A stretch of 8,046 nucleotides of DNA from Acidobacteriota bacterium (lineage in GTDB: Bacteria > Acidobacteriota > Holophagae > Thermotomaculales > Thermotomaculaceae): NCBI GenBank assembly GCA_015487755.1, contig WFPG01000013.1:1-8046 (forward strand), given 5' to 3'. The notes below the pieces were generated by a model, which worked only from the letters and a program-made list of their open reading frames with translations, was not told where the DNA came from and did no database searches. This document shows, in pieces, positions 5,284-8,046 of the stretch (positions are counted from its first letter, which is position 1; the number at the start of each line of letters is the position of its first letter). A program made the translations under genes and the position numbers.

Positions 5284-8046
5284 CTAAATATGTTTTATTG
5301 CAGAAAGTTCTCTTCTGTTAAAAAGGCTTGTAAGATGCCTTTTAGGAAATTTTGATATTAACTCTTGTTTAAGCACTTTTATCTCATTGATTATCAATTC
5401 CTTTGTGTCATCGTTCAAAAATGTATAAAGCTCTCTGAAAATTGAGTTAAGGCATATCAGGCTTAAAAGAAGAAGGTCTTTTTTCCTTGCCAAAGCCAGG
5501 GCAAGGTGCAATTTCCTGTACGCTTCTTCTTTTCTCCCGTTTTTTGCTATTAAATTTCCGTACATAAGGTAATAGTATACCTTTAAGAAACTTATATCGC
5601 TGTCAAGAATTATATCTTCAAGTGCTTCAAGCCCTCTTTCGGCATCAAGAAAATTGTTTTTCTCAATATCAAGGGCAATTTTCAGCAATTCACAGTAAAC
5701 CTTTTCATAAAAACTTCCTACCGCTTCAAAAGACTGCTTAACCGTCATTAAACTTGCATACGCATCTTTAAAATTATCCCTGTAATAATCAAGCAAAGCC
5801 TCATAAAAAGAGATAACTATCTGGGATTTTTTAAAATCTGAAGTATTTGCCATAGCCCCCGCAACAATTAAAAAGTTTTCCGAATCCACCCATTCACCCA
5901 TCTCCATATAATAAACAGCCTTTTCTATGTTAAACCTGATTAAAGCGGATTTGTCGTCAATTGTATTTAGCAAGGCTTCAACCTTATCAAGCAACTTTTC
6001 CGCAAGGAGAAAATCACCTTGAATCCTTTTCGCTTTAATTCTTAAAAGGTATGCGTCAACCAATTGAGAGATATTGCCTATGTTTGAAAGGATTTCAACA
6101 GCCATTTCAAGGTATTTGTCAGCCTTTTCCCAATTACACTTTGCAATAAAATACCTTCCAAAATTCATATAAACTGCCGCAATTCCCGGGAGAAAAGAGG
6201 TTTCTTGGTAAATTGCATATGCCTTTTCCCATTTTGAATAGGCGTCTTTTAACTTACCGTCAACATAATCAAGAAACCCGGAAAACTGGTAAAGGGTTCC
6301 GAATTCCCTTCCAGGCATTTTGTTTTTCATAACGCTTTCCGCTAAACCAAAAAACAGCCTTGCCTGGTCAAGAACCCCTTCCCTTAAAAGAAGTGTGCCG
6401 ATTTTTATATAAAGCTCATGAAGGTATTTCACCGGAAATAATTTAATCTTTTCTTCCGAAACAAGGTCATAAAGTATATTAAGAGCATCCTCAACCCTAC
6501 CTGTTTTTGCATAAAACTCGGCTTCATAAAAGGGGATATCTATCCTGTCCCTGTCTTCAAGAGGAAGTGATTTAAGGGCTTTTATATACTTTTCATTGTC
6601 ATAGGCTTTGCCTAAAAATGAATTCATTCTTATTATTGTTTTAAGGTAAAATTTCTTCTCTTTCACATCGTCACATAAGTCAAGAAGTATGTTTCCTATT
6701 TCAATAACCTTTTCATTCTTATAAGTTCCGGAGTAATTTTCAAATGCCAGTTTGTAAAAGTCTTTTGCCTTTTTTCTTTCCCCCGCCATTAAATACCATT
6801 GTGCCGTTTTTTCAAAAGAAAACTCTCCTAATTCTTCATTTACACCGGCAATCTTCAGGTATAGCGCAGGTATCTCTTCTTTTGTTAACATAGAGATTAC
6901 CGTATCCCTTAATTTTGAATGGACAAACATGTATTTTCTTGAAAAATTTAAAATCATTCTTTTTTCAATTAAAGTGCCTATTTCATCGTAAACATCTTTG
7001 CCTCTTACAACCTTTTCAAGAAAGGTTTCAGAAACAGGCTCGTGTATTAAAGCCATGTACTTCATTATTTCAAAAGCTGTTTTGGGCAATGACTTAATAC
7101 GGTACAAAAAGATTGAGCCAAGCCTGTCCTCAAATTCAACCTCACTACCCTCTTTAAATTTCCAGACACCGTTTTCAATGTAGAGATAATCCTTTGCTAT
7201 AAGGGTTTTAAAAAGTTCGGCAACTAAAAGGGGATTGCCCGCAGACCTATCATAAATAAAATCAACAAATTTGTATCCTAAAAAAGCCTTGGGAAAAGAA
7301 GCCCTGATTAATTCGGCAACATCTTCTTTTGTTAACGCTTTTAACTCTATTGTCTGGCTTAGGTCAATGTTTTCAAGTTCTTCAAGAAAGCCTTTTACAT
7401 AATCGGGTAATTGCACATCTGAGCGGTAATTCATTAACCACAATGCATTAACCTTTTTGCTTAAAAATGCCCTGAAAAATTGGATTGAAAACTCGTCTAT
7501 ATTTTGCAAATCCTCTACAAAAAATATAAAGGTTTCAGAATCATCCTCTACAAGGCGTTTAAACAAATCAACAAAGTTATAGAGAAACTTTGAAAGTATT
7601 TCACCGTCCATACTTTCAAACAACACGGGAGAAAATACAGGAGCGTCGGAATAAATTGCATGCCTTATAATTGAAACTATGTCTTTATCAACCCCTTCAA
7701 AAAATTTCGGGTTGTATTCAGGCATAAGTTTTTTGAAAAGTTGTATGGCAACATGAAATATTCTCTCTCTTGACAGAGCATATGCTTTTCTCACCCTGAA
7801 ACCCTGCAATTGAGCGTGAAGCCTGAATTCGTTCATAAGCCTTGATTTGCCTATTCCCGATTCTCCCCTTATCATAATGAAAGGTTTTTTATGCTTCTCT
7901 ACTTCAAGGGAAACGAGAAAAGCCTTTAAAAAATTCAACTCATTGTTTCTGCCGACAAACCTCGGCTCAAAGAACAACTCCTCTTTCCCTCTCGGGGGCA
8001 AAATACTGAAATAGTGTTTATAAATTTCGTTTATGTCGTTTAAAAC
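5284..8046 (-). CDS. AAA/STAND-type ATPase with TPR-like C-terminal array, 5'-partial (possible kinase-linked signalling protein)
   Basis: Partial signalling protein entering from the right edge. Residues are counted from a TTG codon at 8001. The FVGRNNEL box (about 15-22) opens an AAA_16-type ATPase with Walker A GESGIGKS (46-53), Walker B FIFFVED (158-164) and the GNPLLVAEL motif (254-262) typical of MalT/PknK-like STAND ATPases. A winged-helix-like segment follows (FVHSKLRD near 358), then about 490 helical residues with TPR character (for example 567-600, 605-640, 815-840). No C-terminal LuxR-type helix-turn-helix is seen; the protein ends shortly after SLFNRREL. The TTG is a poor start: no Shine-Dalgarno precedes it, and the 15 upstream codons to the edge (VLNDINEIYKHYFSI) are all open. 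The next ATG (residue 43) would remove the FVGR box. That upstream stretch resembles the last helix of a Hanks-type kinase plus linker, as in kinase-ATPase-TPR proteins; this is inference. Its stop lies 11 nt before the permease ATG. It probably senses and relays a signal, but the ligand is unknown. Confidence 0.85.
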   Translation of the reverse strand, partial: VLNDINEIYKHYFSILPPRGKEELFFEPRFVGRNNELNFLKAFLVSLEVEKHKKPFIMIRGESGIGKSRLMNEFRLHAQLQGFRVRKAYALSRERIFHVAIQLFKKLMPEYNPKFFEGVDKDIVSIIRHAIYSDAPVFSPVLFESMDGEILSKFLYNFVDLFKRLVEDDSETFIFFVEDLQNIDEFSIQFFRAFLSKKVNALWLMNYRSDVQLPDYVKGFLEELENIDLSQTIELKALTKEDVAELIRASFPKAFLGYKFVDFIYDRSAGNPLLVAELFKTLIAKDYLYIENGVWKFKEGSEVEFEDRLGSIFLYRIKSLPKTAFEIMKYMALIHEPVSETFLEKVVRGKDVYDEIGTLIEKRMILNFSRKYMFVHSKLRDTVISMLTKEEIPALYLKIAGVNEELGEFSFEKTAQWYLMAGERKKAKDFYKLAFENYSGTYKNEKVIEIGNILLDLCDDVKEKKFYLKTIIRMNSFLGKAYDNEKYIKALKSLPLEDRDRIDIPFYEAEFYAKTGRVEDALNILYDLVSEEKIKLFPVKYLHELYIKIGTLLLREGVLDQARLFFGLAESVMKNKMPGREFGTLYQFSGFLDYVDGKLKDAYSKWEKAYAIYQETSFLPGIAAVYMNFGRYFIAKCNWEKADKYLEMAVEILSNIGNISQLVDAYLLRIKAKRIQGDFLLAEKLLDKVEALLNTIDDKSALIRFNIEKAVYYMEMGEWVDSENFLIVAGAMANTSDFKKSQIVISFYEALLDYYRDNFKDAYASLMTVKQSFEAVGSFYEKVYCELLKIALDIEKNNFLDAERGLEALEDIILDSDISFLKVYYYLMYGNLIAKNGRKEEAYRKLHLALALARKKDLLLLSLICLNSIFRELYTFLNDDTKELIINEIKVLKQELISKFPKRHLTSLFNRRELSAIKHI

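Noticed and set aside
5284..8001. LuxR/MalT-type transcription activator reading of the ATPase-TPR protein
   Set aside because: The ATPase and helical repeats fit, but no C-terminal helix-turn-helix is present; the protein ends soon after the last helices.
1..8046. CRISPR array, tRNA/rRNA gene, insertion sequence or riboswitch
   Set aside because: No regular direct repeats, cloverleaf-like segments or transposase motifs were seen, and there is no non-coding stretch longer than about 35 bases to hold a leader.

Overview
The window is AT-rich bacterial DNA. All five genes lie on the minus strand and read from the right edge towards the left edge. The sequence gives no taxonomic marker. The AT-rich coding DNA, the leucine/lysine-rich proteins and a large ATPase-TPR signalling protein would fit an environmental, deep-branching Gram-negative lineage, but I cannot name a phylum.

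Layout in transcription order: (1) 8046-5284, the 3' part of a large regulatory protein with an AAA/STAND-type ATPase (FVGR box, Walker A GESGIGKS, Walker B FFVED) followed by a long TPR-like helical array. Its reading frame is open through the right edge, so the true N-terminus, possibly a Ser/Thr kinase domain, lies outside. (2) 5272-3779, an NCS2/AzgA-like nucleobase permease. (3) 3775-2633, a 12-TM MFS transporter of the FucP-like type. (4) 2622-1255, an amidohydrolase with the complete mononuclear-metal site, most like 8-oxoguanine deaminase/AtzB-type enzymes. (5) 1262-36, a PP-loop protein of the PAPS-reductase superfamily with an uncharacterised N-terminal region of about 200 residues and a non-canonical cysteine set. 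The final 35 bases (1-35) are AT-rich and hold no gene that I can see. A perfect 10-bp inverted repeat covers the end of gene 5.

Gene spacing is extremely tight (11, 3 and 10 nt gaps, then an 8-nt overlap), with no internal terminator or promoter-sized gap, so the block very probably forms one operon whose promoter is outside the window. The core reads as a purine-base uptake and deamination unit: the permease (and perhaps the MFS protein) moves a nucleobase, and the deaminase would convert 8-oxoguanine, or a related aminopurine/aminopyrimidine, to the oxo product plus ammonia. No urate- or xanthine-processing enzyme is visible. The roles of the large ATPase-TPR protein and of the PP-loop protein in this setting are not explained by known pathways and are the most interesting part of the window.
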